A stretch of 64,000 nt of DNA from Echinococcus granulosus (GCF_000524195.1 NW_020170615.1:1-64000); one strand, 5' to 3'; counted from the stretch's first letter, positions 47,471-62,520 are shown. The notes: generated by a model not told the origin, from the sequence alone. A program made the numbers and translations.

Positions 47471-50400
47471 CCTCGACAAAACTATCAGACGCACCGGCTG
47501 AGACGTGTGCAGCGAGCCCACACGGCAGTGACGACAACAGGCGCATCGTCAGACGATGTAAACAGCAGGGTGTCACATGCTCCTACTTTGGCTCGTTCCA
47601 ACTTCTGGAAACTCACCTCAGGCTCTCGTTTTCGGGATGCCGTATTAACATGATGCGTGTCAGGGTCTCTGTGCAGACCTTGTGAAAAATGGCAGTCGCA
47701 GTCAAGCCGCATTCTCCAACAGCGTCAAAAAAGCACGAAATAGATTCATCGCAGCATACGATACTTTCCGCCTTTTAGGGAACCATGTTTTACCTTACCA
47801 TCGCAAAGTAGTGGAAAAGCTGATATTGTTTTGTTGTATCTGTATACGCCTTTACCACGGTTGTTATAGTTAACTCAGAGAGCGACGAAGGTGGCTGGCA
47901 ATTCGCACGGTACAAGAAAGCTGCATTGCAGGGCAATCTATGCTGGTAACTCTATCATTCCAATACTTTTCTTCGCAGTTCATTTTGCATCCGTCCCATG
48001 AAACATTTTCATTTCTCTATAATAGACAAATTCCTGTCTAACGTTTGTCCCTCATAATATTTGTAAAAAGTAGACTCTATCGTGTTTTCTACCAACAAAT
48101 GCGCCTTCCACTGTTGCTTGATTAGCTGCCTCACCTCGACAAACTGGATTGAATTGCCATATAAACTTCCCATTTCCACCGCTTTATGGTACCAAAGCAG
48201 GGTTTCCCCTCATTCTCTTCTCCTGCGCATCAATGACTTTCCTTTTCACTTAGATGCAGGGCACTGTACTTGTTCTCTTTGCTTTGATCTTATTCCGGAT
48301 TAGCTAGTAGTATTTGGTGAAGATGTATTGTATATCAGCCCTCATTATGTGTCTTTCCGACTCAACCGCAGGTGTTTGTTGGCTTTCGGATGTTTTTTGG
48401 ACTTCGTTTCTGACGAAACATTCAAAGGTATAACCTCAGTGGAAACTGTTCCCAAGTTTCCAATCACGCCAGGTGTTAGTTTATGTAGTGAAACATGATT
48501 TAGTACCGACTCTCCTTTGAGATTTGCATGTAATAGATAAAAAGGGGGTTATTTTCTATTAAAAATGCTTAATTGCCGCTGAATTGTCTATGAAGGTAAA
48601 AGATGATTCGAAGATGGGAAATCTGAAACACATTTACAGTCCGTTTTTAGCTGCAGTTGAGTCGGCATGGGTTTGAAAAGCGATGTGGTAGTGTCGAAAA
48701 TTTCTTTATAAAGTCAAGTTGGGTGACGCTTATAATTCACGCTTCTTGGCTCGCCTTTTTTTGTTACAGCCAGGCAGAACAAGGCCTTAAGTGCAAACTA
48801 TGCAATAAGGACATGTGAAAATTCATTTGAAATAAGCAGATAGCAGCTCTACAGCTACCAATAAACCAAGCCCTTGAGGATCCATCATAAATGCTGTTTT
48901 TAGCATGTTATCCAGCCCACAATTAATGCCAGTTACCCTTCATGCCCTTATTCGCCTCCGCGATATTAATATGCAGATTATGGGCTGAAGTGGCGTTCTT
49001 TACTTCCCCATACCTGCATACTACATCTCCAACTCACTTTCAACTCGCAGGCAATCAACATTTCATCTATTTAGACTGCCTAAGAGCTCCCCTTGTTTAC
49101 ATAAAAGTCATGGTCCATCGCATGAGCAGGTGAATTGAAGACAACCTGTGAGCTGCTGTTGTTAATGCAAGAGCGCTCACATCGGCAGATATACAGTTTC
49201 ACGGCAGGAGCGAGGGCCAAGTGGCCTCACTCCCTAGTTGACTCCTGACTTCACTCACCGAACCAACGTGAGCATCATGTGAACTTCAGGATCGTGCAAA
49301 TCAACACCTCTATGTAATTTCACTCCTATTAGTAATTGTTCACCTTTGCTGGCAGGTGAAGGCCAAAATTCGTTGTAACCTTAGGTTTGTCATGTATTTT
49401 TATATACTCTCATTTCTACATAAATGCACCACAACCTCCAGTTGGAGCCATTGTCATAATAATGATTCCGTTTTGGCACCGCTCCCCTATTGGTACTGCC
49501 AAACAGAAGGCACTGTGTTAATCAGTTCAATGGAAAAGCTATAGTGCGTGACTCTAATCCTAGGTCACCGGCCTCCACCCAAGGGTGGTGATAAGTAAGA
49601 AACACGCTATGGATCCTAGTAACGCGATTTAACTACATGGATGGATGTGGCGTGAGAAGAATCAAGTCCCATCCACTTACCTATCACTTCATGTATTTCC
49701 TGAAGCATCTATTTAAGTCTACCATCTCCATTGCACAATTCCACCTACGACTACAATACCAAAAAGTGGATTGTACACAATGCCAACGCCGAGAGTTAAC
49801 TCTTCAGTGTCAAAGACGCAAATTGGAAAATTTCGTGGACTTAATTGTGTCAGTTCCAACACAAAACGAAAGCCGCATTTTCTGGCACCAGAATGTCATG
49901 CTAGATCGAAAAGCAGTGGCCCATTACCAGTGGTGAACCACAGATGCAAACATTGAGGAACTCGTTCACTTTCTCTAAGATAAAACTAATTAGAAAAGTG
50001 CAGCAATAGTTGCTTTATCATCCCCAGGACACTGAATCATTTCAAAGATTAAGGTAGCTTGCGATTAAAAAGAGAAAAAGGGGCAAGCTCATTACCAATT
50101 CGACTCCCAGCAAACCGCAATCTGTAGTGCCGCAGACGCTGTGAAATTTGAAGGTAATTTACACCCGCGCCCACCAGTTGTAAAGTTATTAAAGCCGTGC
50201 AGTGCATATTAAGTAACTGAGTTCTACAAGCTGTCCTAGGAAGGTACTTACTCAAATTGTGCTGGATAGTGGTCAATCAGATGAAAGAGAAGCATGCCAG
50301 GTGGGAGTGAACGTAACACTGCTACAAACCCAAAACGATCACAAAATGAGGAAAAACATCACATAAATGCAAATTAGTGAAGAGCGGCACGCCTGAGAAA

Positions 50401-53400
50401 AAGTGTTCATCGTGTAAGCGTCGACCTTCATCTTACATGAGAATTTAGACAAAGTGAATGGTACTGCCCTTTGAAGAAAGTTGGTAGGCTGCAGGTTACT
50501 GGGAGACATGCAGGCCTGTTGAACTCTCCTCATCGTGAAGGCGTGGGTGGTAAGAGCTTAAGGTCACATCCGTTAAGGCGTTTCTGGTTGGCTAACAAAG
50601 TGCACATGCAATTCTAGACGGTACGTACGCACCACCGACCTTGAACTGAGCCATTGGCGTAAGAGAAGACTACTAATGCGTTGTTGTTATTCTGGTCTGA
50701 TACACTCTTGTCGCAGTTTAAAAACCGGTAGGCGCGCTGGCGGTTGCTCTGTTTTGCGTCTTCGGCCTTCCTTGCCGTAAGTTCGGTGTTTCACCTTGTG
50801 TTAGTCCGCTTGAAATTCGTCTTGCGTGTTCATGTTTACTGCACCACAGTCTCATTTAGCGATCCTCTTTTGCACACGCGCAAACCATGCGCTCTGGTGA
50901 GAACATTTAGTTGCCATTCTTTGGTTATCTAGCTGTGTGAGGTTTAGCTTCAGTCAGCTCTTATTTTCACAAGGCTAGATTTCCAAACAAACGCACCTAA
51001 ATAGAACGCCAGTTGTGTTTTCTCTTATCTGTAAATGTCATTACCAACAAACGATTTTTTGGGTTTTCCATCGCCTTGGATTAAAGTAATTTAAACTAGA
51101 GACAACAAGGCAACGAGCTCATTAGCTTCCGTGGATGTACTGTTGTTTGCTTATCACTTGATCAAACAACTTGGTCTTCAACCGTATCTGCTTGAGTCTG
51201 GTGAAGTACTCTTTGGGAGGTGTACATGAGCCCGAGGTTGTCAGCTCATTCAGTGACCATTATTAGTGTCCATTTAGTTTAGCCTGCAGGTAGGGTGAAA
51301 AATTGGGAATTCTTACAGAGAATTCTTACAGAATTACTATCGTCTGTCCGGGCGTCTAGGCCCGGAATAGCGTCTGTGAAGTGTTTTTTGTTTTGGTTGT
51401 TTTGCTGAGCTAGTTCCACAGCCATGACTTCTGTCCAAACCACTGTAGGCATGTTCGGGTTCACAGGTAACTGGGTTGTCGTAGGAGATTCTCAGTCGTT
51501 TTGCGTCGCGGCCATAAAGGTCGCTTTAAGCCGAGATAATGGCCGGAAGTGCTCGGCTGCATCTCCTTTAGTTAATTCGCAATTCGGGAATTCGTGCATC
51601 TTGGAGATATAAGGTGGCTCAATTGTTGGTAGGTGGCAGGGCGTCTGGACGAGCAAGTTGACGTGTTGATTTTCCTGAAGGTAAGGTGAATGCAGTACCG
51701 TCACTCAAGGAGTGCGAATTTCTACGCGAAAGGCTCCTGGCCGTTTAATTTTTCCAAAAACTTGTGTTATTTGTTTGAGCTTCTTTCTGAGCTGAGGTGG
51801 ACGTCAGAGAGGCCCATCAACCGTAGTGGACCACGGAGGATTCATGCCTTAGGCTTAGTGTGGCGTAGTTGAACGTTGCGGTCGCGGGAGTGCCCTCTCC
51901 AATCGGTGGTGAATGCGCTGCGCACACGTGCTGTTCGCGCCACTCCCCTAGTTGGCTGACTGCGCCCCATCTCTTGCCTCTTTCTCCTGCGGTTGTGTAC
52001 GCACAGCACACGCATGACAGCCCACTCTGAAGACGTTCACCTCCTCCTCCTTCGCTATGCTGTAAATCAGGATTCAGTCATTAATCGTAAAGCCTCTAGA
52101 TGTTCCAAATATGTCCTCAAGTTGTCCCTGCCTCGGGCAAAGCCTAAGTACCAATAAATCTCTTGTCATCCGACTTGTGTAATTGCACAGTTGCTGGTGG
52201 CACTTGTGTTCATGTAAGTGACATTTGCTTACGGGTTGTGTATGCATCGTGTATGTGTAATTCCATAGTGCGAGTGGATTATCAACGTGGGTGCCTCTTC
52301 CTCGGCGAGGCCGCCTGTCTGCAAGGGGGCATCTTTTAAGGCTTGAGGGGCGGATGCTGCTTTCCTCCTCGGTGAGTTTGTGTTCACAGGAAGCGCTTAA
52401 GACGTTTGCGGCCTTACTTGTTAGGTTTTGTGTCTCTTTCTTCAGCTTAGTTGTCTCCAGATCTCGGTGGGATGATCGTATCAGCTATCGTTTACAGGCA
52501 GTACTGTCTCCGATGCGTATGCATAAGTGTGCTCTGGAGCAGAGTTAGGTGTTGGTATTACCTTTGCCCGAATTCTTGGAATGTTGAGTGGGGTATTGCT
52601 TTTTTCATTAGTTCTTAAGGAATGCAACATTAAATACAGGGATCGAACAAATGTGTTGTGCAGCTATGCTTGCCCACGTGCTGCCTTTATTAAGGCGGAC
52701 CGGATCGACCTTTGTGGACTTGGAACTTGTGGCTATTGCACTAGAGGCTTGATGAAAAAGGCATTACTTCAATCCTACCATTTTAAAATGAATTGGAGCA
52801 AAATGAGGCAAATTAAAGTGGCAAGAAAAGACTCATTGCAGGGTCCGCTCCACGGTCAACAATGCTACCCGCCTTGAGTCATATGACTGGGATCTTGGGG
52901 GTGAATAAGTTTGCAGGTGGGTAACTGGTGCGACTTGTGTTATTCTGGAACGTTCCGCGTTCCTTCCCCGTGCACTTTCCACCAGGTGGCACGTAAGGTG
53001 GTAAAATCCAGCCTATTTGGCCTCCCAAAGGCAATAAGAGTTTACCCTGGGTAGTACACGACTGTTCCTCGCTCTTTAACACTTGGAACCGCCGTGTCTG
53101 ACGCACGAGGATTGGTTGAATTCATTAACTAGCCCTATGTGCCCCTGATAAGCCGTTTAATTCCGGACGTAGGAACCACCTAGTGTCGGCAGTCCGTTGC
53201 GTAGGTTACAGGTTGGCAGCTTTGAGGCGGTGTACTTTTTTTGATAAAAAGAGGGTCGGTGATGGGATTCCCTGCCCGCCATATGCGCAGGCGGAGGTTG
53301 TGTGAGAGGGCGTCAGTTTGGTTCTGCACCATGAGGGCGTATGTATGACCCGGCACTCCGATGCGGACAAGCGGTGCCAGGCGGACAGGCAGGAGTCAGG

Positions 53401-56400
53401 CAGTGGACCCATTCACTTTCACTTGGCGTTGCAGGTATGGGTTAAATTCACTCATCAAAGGTGGAGACCAGAGAGTAATGTATTGCAATTATATGTGGAT
53501 GAACCCACTCTTGTAGCGTATTTCAAATCAAGTGGGGCTCTTAGTGTTTGGACACTGGGATGTTTTAGTATTGCCCTGTGATTCTGTATTTTCGTACATC
53601 GGTATTTAATTACAAGGGTTAAGTGACCTCACGAGTTTCGATGAAAATAAGTGCTTCACTTAGAGCCATGGGCATTGTCGTTTTCAGCATGTTTGTGCGT
53701 CACATATATGTGTGTGCCATGGGATCATGTTCTCTCATTTCGTGGAACTATGGATGATCGAGGAACGCTTTTCTTATTTACCCAATTCTGCAATTTTCAA
53801 GACTAATCACCCCAAATCCTTTGGTGTGGATACAGACGGCCATTTGTATTTCTGCATTAGCTGCCATTTTGACCATGAATAATGGATAATCACAGCCAAG
53901 TATTGTTACTCCCTTATGAAGCAAATACTCATAGCTGGAGGCGTGGCTTTACATTTGATATTTTTAAGTAATGCGGTATTTAGATCCCTTGTCGTTTAAA
54001 CTTATAGCATCAGAATGTGGTATCTCTCACCACATGGTTACTTTTACTACTAGCTTTCGGTTTAAACACATTACTGAGATGTAAAGTCGGCAGCCTATTA
54101 AAGCGTGTACAAATAAACGGAGATCACATGCATCATCTCGATAAGGTACAAAATACCTAGTTAAACCAGCTCGAGTAAGTGCCTACAGAAATAGACTCTG
54201 GATTTTATGAATAAGTATTCCAAATAAACCTGGCGATGCCTCTTATTAAGTACATTACTAGAGTACTAACTAGTCATTTTAATGTGGATGAACTTATAAG
54301 TGTATCTGGCCAGATATCAGGCGTACAATGGGAAAGGGGTATGGAGGTTCATTCAAGATCACGGTCATTGAGATTCTACTTTCAGAGAGGTTTTGGTATC
54401 ACTACATCCCAATACTTCCAAAGGGAGGTTGAATTCACCAAAATAGTCTCCTATTAAACTCGGAGTTATACTCCATTTTAGAGTTAATTGGACATTCAGG
54501 GGCAGCATAGGAAGTACGGATGTTTCGGCAATGGCTAGGTTATTTGCTACCGGTACCTAAAACTCGGCGGCGGTTATGTGCTGAATTTACTCTAGTTGAA
54601 GCCCAGTGCTGCAGAAAGCTCAAGCAATCACATTCGTTAACTCATGTGGGTGGCTCCGTGATGACAAAGGAGGGCCCAAACGACCAGAGCTTGGTAATGG
54701 ATTGAGTCACCGTAGTATGCCTCATCTATGCCGGGTAATCATATTCAAATGAGCAGTAAAAGCATCCCACACATTGGTCGCCAGCTAGTTTACAAAACTA
54801 GCACCTCCAACCTCGAGGAAAAACGAGATGAGTAAATACCGTCTCTTTCTTACATCTGATCAACTCAAAGTTGGTCGGCACATGTTTCTAGATTGACCAG
54901 CAATGTCATAGACAGGATGTTGCCACAGCACTCCAATCTTACCCAAACCAGCATCACCAAAGGTGCATTTGTTAAGTGGAATCTCTACCGAATCATCCAT
55001 TGGCTACTACTGGATGATTTAGAATCTGGCTGTCCTATCATCACTAGCGTCGAATGTTTTCAAGATTTAGGTGTATGCGAAGGTTTATTTGCAGTAGGCG
55101 AGACTAGTATGAGATAGAATTCTAAGTATCAGTGCTCTTTATTTCTTGATAAATAACGGTTTAATTTTTCTAATGGCTCGTGCCTTAGCAACTCAAACAG
55201 ACCTTCGTGACAGACTAGTTATGTTAACTTGTGACTTTACCGATCAAGAGCGGATTCATTGCAACATAATGAAGCTTTATTTCAGCCTACGTATGCAACT
55301 ACCAAACAGCAGCACTGTCAAAATCAGTTTAGACTTTGCCTCCTAGACCAAGAGGTGTTCTCTTCCCCGTGCCCCAAAGCGGGTGCGATGCTTTTGATCA
55401 ATCACTAAATAACGCAATGGAATTAGCTAGACAATTTCAGGGAAATTGAATGCGATTTCGAGAAAGAGAAGCTATCCAATAGCACCAGCAATACAGTTAT
55501 TCCCTACAATTTACATTTCTCTCATAAAGGTTAGGGTGTTACCTCCAAGGTATAAATCCAGCTACTACTTTCGTAGTCGGACAGAAGGATTTAGTGCCCG
55601 CCCATTCCCTCACAACTCTTCTTTAAAGGTGCACCGTCCGTCTGGTGACTTTCGTCTCAGCAGTGGGTTTCCACGGCGGTCCGTTCACAAATGTTTGTAT
55701 CAAGTGTGTCTCAGTTACAAGTTTCTGGGATGCACGTGATGAACCATGCATTCCGCTCATGATTCTCTAAAGTAGTAGAATCAAAGTCGCTTTATTAGCC
55801 ACGACCATGAAGCTATAACTTCTCGGCCCAAATTAACGAACTTTTTTGCAGAATTAACTATACGACATTGATGAATATCAATAGCCTCTTACTTGACATT
55901 TATTTGTCAATGGGAAAGAAGATTTAGTGCGCATCATAAAATTATTTGTAAACAATTACCCTGACTCCAACAAACGCATCAAGCTAAAAATGCTTAATTA
56001 ATGAAAAAATAGAGGATAATGGAAATCATAACGTCTATCGAAGAAGCAAGTAGAGTTTACAGCTTATATTTTAAAAAAGAATGTGTAGACCGTTTACACC
56101 ATCTTTCCAAATGGTGCCAGCCTTGAAAGTCCCAGACATTGAGGCCAAGTTGAGAAATGGCAGTGATCCCCAACGAAAGAAGATGCGACGCTAGCCTTCG
56201 CTCATGATCGGCTCCGTGCCAGGAGGAGCCGAAGGCGCGGGCGAGCACGTGATGGTGCGCAGGGCGCACGTGACTCCGCCGCTGCACGTACTCCGACGGT
56301 GTAGTGTAGTTTGGGCTGGCGCGACGGAGCCTCGCTTCAAGCCATTGCCGCGACTTCCTAGCAGCGAGCGATCATCGATTTGGAGAACATGTGGCAAATG

Positions 56401-59400
56401 GCAGCCAAATTCGGACCTATGTGAGAAATCATACAAAAAGGTATGCCCTACCTGATTTGACACTATTTACGTACTGTAGATGTCGGAAGTTCCTAAAAAC
56501 AGCAAGCCACTTATTTTAATGGGCCTAGGAATGCTGAATACACTTAGTAAATGGCTAAACTAGGATTTTAGAACTTAAAGTCGAACGACCTAGTCGCCGC
56601 TACCTGCAATAATTAGCGTTTTCACCCTCTTCCCGGCTCATAACCACTGAGTGTTGATAAGTGTATGCTGACCAGTGGGCTTTATTGTTGTAAAGCTAAC
56701 ATTTTCGAAAAGTCTCCACGGGAGGAGACAACGGGACAGGTAATTCACTACACATGGATTAGGGAGGCCTAAGTGGACTGAATAAGTCCGATCCGAGCCA
56801 AATGATGAGACAGGGTGGATTTAGTGGCATGTGTTGCTCATTCATACACCCCGGATCCATTCATGCGCAAAACGTTTCATTTGCAACGACCGGGAAACGC
56901 GGTCACGTTATTATAATTGATCCTTTAGCCTTATTCCTCCTTTTACTCAGGGCATTTTACTTTACAGGTGCCTTAGGCCATGTTGGCCAATCCAACGGGA
57001 GTTGCACGTTGCGTACACGTAGGAAAAAGCTATGGAAAAAATTAACTTCTCGCCGTATTTGCCTAATTTTGGCTCACGCTCCACATATTCCCTTCTTTAA
57101 TTTGGCTTTTCCTTAACTAAATTGCCAACCATCCCTCAAAAGCTGTCAACGTTTTCATAGCTATTTAAAGCAAAGCCTGTTCGAAACAAGTCATATAGGC
57201 ATCCTCGAACTGCTTTTCTATAGGGAAGGCAACTGACTCACTTAAAACTTTTGCGTGAACTTTGGTTAAACGAACTCCCGTATGTAAAATCTACTACTTA
57301 CAACAGTGGGTGCATTTTCTCCTTATAATGAACTTTGAATGGGAGATATTTGTGGCGTTTCGTAGTGTTTAAGAAAGCCAAATAACACCTTTATCTGCCT
57401 CATTTGTGATGTTTCAGTGCCTTGAAAATAGTTTTGCAATCTTGTCGACAAACCTGCTTCTTCATGTCACGTGATGAAGGCCCGATGCAACAGAAAGTAG
57501 AGGCTTTTGTGCAAAATGAGTGCTTTCGTCAGTTTTAGAAATTTGGCTAGTACAGCTATGTGGGATTTGTAGGTCTCCCCTATCCACGCCTTTAGGAGCT
57601 TCATGATTAAAAAAAAAATTTGAAGAAGGTATCTAGGGATGTATTGACAGAAGAATGCATGGTGCCTAATAGCTTATAAGAGATCATAAATTCACATAAT
57701 CCAAATAATTAATAGCTTTTATCCATGTCATTTAAAATCCTCGCCATATAACCCTAAAACCCAACTTTTATCACACCAAGGCACTATTCTTCCTGATAAT
57801 GGCCATAAAGCGTGCTTTCATTTGCTTGCCTTTAACCTGACCTGAGATATTGTAATACGATAGTTGCATTTGAAATAAGGTGTACTTTGTGCGGGATACA
57901 TTCAAGGCCATCTCTGTCACCATCCACGAGTTGCGCGCAAGCTAAAACACGAAAACACAGGGAGAGTAACTTTCGTGGCTGCCATTGTGTTGAGGCGCAC
58001 TTAGCTAGACAGTGCACTTGGCGCGAGGACTTACATGAGAGTTTCGCGTACATCAACATCAAAGTAGTGGGAAAATTGGGAATTTTTATGTTCTTCCTTT
58101 TGTTTTCGAGTTCTGGTGAATCGAATAATTTGAAAAGATCACTTGATAGCGCCCGTTCTAACACACTAGGCAGTAGTCGCTTAGATGGAAACAGTTTGCA
58201 TTCACGTCGTTAGCATAGACGTCACAAATACTTTTAGGAGGTCTAGACTGCTTCTCGCAGCCAAGTTGGACGGCTTTCGTCAGCCTAGGGCTCTGTTTAT
58301 CCAAAGGTTGAGGATGGGTCGTCGTACTGTAGGGGGGAGTCAGGCACTATTCAGTTGCCACAGCTTCTACTTCTTTTCTTTAACGCAAGACAACCCTAGT
58401 CTGTAAATGAAGCTCCACATCACTTAGACATGACCTCGTATTTTTGAAGGCTATCGCTTGATTTCGCCTATGAATAGTCTTATAACGACTACAATGAGTT
58501 CTCGATTATGTGATTCGAATGCCTTTACTGAAAGGAAAATATTACACTGAAGGTGACAAATTTTCGACAATTAAGGTCTATAAGAGCACTAACTTCCACT
58601 TCCAAACAGTAGCATGAATGAACGCACTACCAATGTTTTCAGTAACTTTTACATTGTTTTAAAAGGCCTAGGAGTAAACAATTTTTGTAGAAACGCAGGG
58701 AACTACCAATACAGTACGAAGGAAATCCGACCACAAAATCAACTTGTATTCCAGCGTGAAAATCGCTAATGATAACGTGACTACATTCGCAAGGCTTAGC
58801 TGCGTGTAAACGAATACAGCAAAACACCTGCTTCCACAAATTGGGACCAGACAACCGCGTTTTTGGAAACCCTTAGCATAGTTCCTTGACACTTGAGAGG
58901 GCAGTCTCTGCGACGCCACTAGACCATTACTAATCTTCTCTCTTCCTAAAGTTGGGGCGTTTGCCACCAAACCGCCCGGCTGGATGAATGTGTTCGCCAA
59001 CCCAAAAACGGGCAGCATGCAAATAAATCGCCGCACAGAGTAATCATTTGAAAACCCCTTGAGTCCGCCGTTGAGTTTAAATTCATCAAAAAGCAGTGAC
59101 CACGTGGAGCCAACATCCGTGCTACAGAGTAGCGACCCCTTATTCTTAAAGTAGCTCGTAGGGCCTGCTTCAGACTCAGAAGTCGATTAAACATATTCAT
59201 GCAGCCAATTAACCCCAGTTTTACAAGCTAAAAGTGTGACTCCCTGGATGCTCGCTGCCCTAGTCATGTTTTTATTGAATCGCTCCCTAATAATATCTGA
59301 GAGGAAGTATTTTATTGACTTTGCTGGGGGTTGTAATACGGAATCTGCCACTTGGTTGCTACCCAAATTCGGAAATATTAAAGCCCCCAACCCCAGTGTT

Positions 59401-62029
59401 AGTAAAGAGCCAAATCATGGCAACGGGACATGAATCTTCGCACTGGTATCGCAGCAGCCGCATTTAATGTAACACCTGGTGCACCATCCACGGAACGTAC
59501 GCTCCAGGGACAAAGGGAAGAGATTCGCGGACCCCACCACAGTGCAACCAGCTTTACTTTAAGCAAGAGTGTGTGCGCGAAAGACATGACAATCAGTACT
59601 GCCCCAGTGTTTTGGCAAACGGGCCCATGGAGATGCACAAGTTACGCAGTCACTAAGTTAGTTAAGTCCGTGGGTAGGAAAATACGTAATGGCAACACAT
59701 CCCCACCGAGAGCATTGATTCCTGAACAAATTACCGTTCCGATCAGCGACAAAGGGAGATGGCCCCAATGTTTGGCCAAACAGAAGGTAAGGCGGGTCCG
59801 TAACGCTTTAACCCGTTTTCACCACCTCAAGAATCGGCAAACCGCCCAAAAATTGCACGCTTTGCGGCCGTACAACGATTGGTACAGATAATCGAACAGA
59901 TGACAACCGGGTAGGATGTTGCTCAAGATTGTTAGCCTTATGTAAGGCAGCTCCAACCACTGAATGCCGTTAAACGATAAACCACAGCCACACGCATCAC
60001 GGCACACGGCGTCAAGCACTAGAACACGGTCAGGGAGACCTTCTCTGCCAATGCCAAAGCCCCCAAGACTGCAACAGGCATAACTCAGTTGGCTGGGCGA
60101 AGTGCCTATTTGTCGACACAACTAGCCTCATAGTGGTCTAGCTCCCGAGCCCCCGATGAGCGACGGACCACGGCCGAGATTGCTTGATCTGAGCGCCTCA
60201 AAGCCTGGTAAAGGTTTGCAGGCCGACTTTCCCGGGTAAGCAATATGCACAAGGGGTGGCATCATGCTCATGACGCGACCCACCACTCACCCTACGAAGA
60301 CATGCACGTCTTGGAATCCAAACATGGCAATCCGCTTGAACGCCTACTCGTCATAGGGCACCACTTATCTGCACACAACGCACGCACACACTGCAAAGGC
60401 AGACATCAGCACCCTCATACACGGAAAAAAACGAGTAGACCCGCCAGTCGACCTAACCTAACGGGATATAACGAAACATGCCGACGGGCAGACACCCCAA
60501 GAGGAGGCGCAAACGGAGACAAGAACGACGAGCAACGTAGGCTAAGAGCACGACGCGGATAAGCGGCGACGGAACCAGCGACCCACACGTCGATCAGCAA
60601 AGCTCAGTAAGGACTGAAATAGAAACGAAGAAGCAGCACCCACCACGGCCAACCCACAAGGACTGGCACGCCAACCTCCGAACTACGGCTACAACGCTGA
60701 CGCGGCACACCGATGAGGGCCAAAAGAATAAAGAAAGCATACTCCAAAGGCGACGAAATCACCCAGATGACTACATCTCACACGTACCAAGCACCGCACC
60801 TAGACAGCCTAGTAACAGCCGGTACGTCTCGAGCGAGAGTTAGGTGGCCCCAATCTGACCAAAGTGACAGACGAGACCTTCCGGCGTCCACCACCGGCTA
60901 CACACACCAAGCTACCGCAGGAAAATTCGTGGCCATCCAAACTCATACCAAAAACCCATAGCTTTAAACTGTAGGAACGCAAGTGTAGAGACGAGAGACC
61001 AGCTCGATGAACGAGGTACCGACTAAAAGATTCGAGGATGTCACGAGGTACGGGTTAGAATGCCAATACTTACAGGCAAACGCAGAGACGAGTGATTCCA
61101 ACATTAAAAAGAAAATATAACCATAAACGCCATAACTGAGAACAACGGAAGGCTGCAGGCAGACTGTCCACAAGGCTGATTGAAGACAAGTGGAAGCTAT
61201 CAAAACCAATCAGGAACGCGCACCACCTGCCTTGAAATACAAAAAACGCACGTTTGCTCATCAAAGTAGAAACAGTGAGGTAATCAGCTCTCATAATCTT
61301 TTTCACAGATGCAGGCCTTACACCGTATAAACACGCAACTCGAACACGCATACAATCGTGCGCGAAGTGTGTAGAACTAAATACTTTTTGGCTAGGATGG
61401 GAGATCCGCACTTATAAGGGTAAGGTTCCTGACTGTCAAAGCAAATTTGTCATCAACACTCACCACCCACGAGAAAACTCACGCCGGATGACCGCGCCAG
61501 CACTGACCAACAAAGGGCAACCATCCCTCTACACCCGACAAAACAAAGCATGGGGAATCAAAAACCATAATGTTGAGCTTAATAGCACCTGTAGGAGCAG
61601 TTTCACAAGCAATAAATTTGATTGCTGCTATCTGGATTAAAAATACATCAAAAAAGGGGTGAATGTCATAGAAGCCTCAAAAATTAATTATAAGCGCAGA
61701 AAGAAAAATCAGCGATTATAAGCGTTTGAAGAATAAAAAGGTTTGTACAAGCGAATTCGATATAACATTTTGTGTACAGCTTACATAGCAGATGAAAAAC
61801 AGCAATCAACAAATCCCCTGTATAGCAACAATAATATTAACAAATGAATTGACACCATAAATCACCCTTTTGAGCGCGTCCATTTTGAAACTGTGTACAG
61901 GATACATAAAAGGTTTTGGTCAAGTGAATAGGTGGTACCTTCCCTATGTTTCTGCTAGATAAAATAATGTAGCTTCCCAAAACTTCCCTCAAGACGAAAA
62001 AAGACATGTTTGCAATACGATGGTTGTTT
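47471..62029. other. Long gene-poor region
   Basis: About 14.5 kb with only short frames (up to about 150 residues) lacking recognisable motifs, often open on both strands at once. GC content rises near 50.6-53.5, 56.2 and 59.4-60.9 kb, which may mark old repeats. I support no gene, RNA gene or named transposon here. Confidence 0.4.
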
Positions 62030-62520
62030 ATCCCTTGGCATTAGCGAAAACCGCCTTCGAATTGGTCTTTGTACCACGTCGGGTGGGCTGACCTTTGAGC
62101 TATGCCACTATCCCAAATACCCTCTCAGCGCTGACCATATTTCCTCAGAGAAGTCTTGGGGCGCCACATTATACTAGGGTAGAGGATATGTAGCGTCCCG
62201 AAACTCCCTGAAGACAAAAGAAGACATAATACTCGGGCAGAATACATATATTCAGCACGGAGAATGTGTCTGGGCTACTGTTATGGCCCCAAAGGCCAGC
62301 CCACCCAGCGAGGTACAAGGGGCTAATTTAAAGTACGAAAGTGGCGCCTCACCAGTACAGAGGGATAAACTACTATCGCACTGCACATATATATTCAGCA
62401 CTGAAAAGGTATTTTGGCTAGTGCATATCCCGAAAGCCAGCCCACCGGACTTGGAGCAAAGGCCAAGTCCAAAAACCGCTTCAGGCCAATACCGAGAGAT
62501 AAGCAACCATTGGACTACAT
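62030..62520. repeat. Cluster of three diverged units of the dispersed repeat, arranged as a palindrome
   Basis: One unit lies in plus orientation (about 62030-62165, with TTTATCCCTTGGCATTAG, GTCGGGTGGGCTGACCTTTG and CTCAGCGCTGACCATATT). It faces two tandem units in minus orientation (about 62185-62380 and 62385-62510). The minus units reproduce the 15760-16045 copy in reverse complement, including AGACACATTCTCCG and the TCTTCAGGGAGTTTCGGGACG end. The facing ends are separated by only about 15 bases. No coding capacity. Confidence 0.75.

Noticed and set aside
52527..52877. 116-residue plus frame with a hydrophobic stretch (GVGITFARILGMLSGVLLFS) reminiscent of the last membrane segment of a tetraspanin.
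   Set aside because: No CCG motif, large loop cysteines or other tetraspanin exons found upstream; a single hydrophobic run is not enough.
57832..58213. Overlapping frames of about 110 residues on both strands.
   Set aside because: Open on both strands without motifs; one strand at most could be real and nothing favours either.
59430..60562. Several frames of 100-150 residues on both strands in a GC-richer stretch.
   Set aside because: Mutually overlapping, no recognisable family, no splice pattern; probably decayed repeat DNA.
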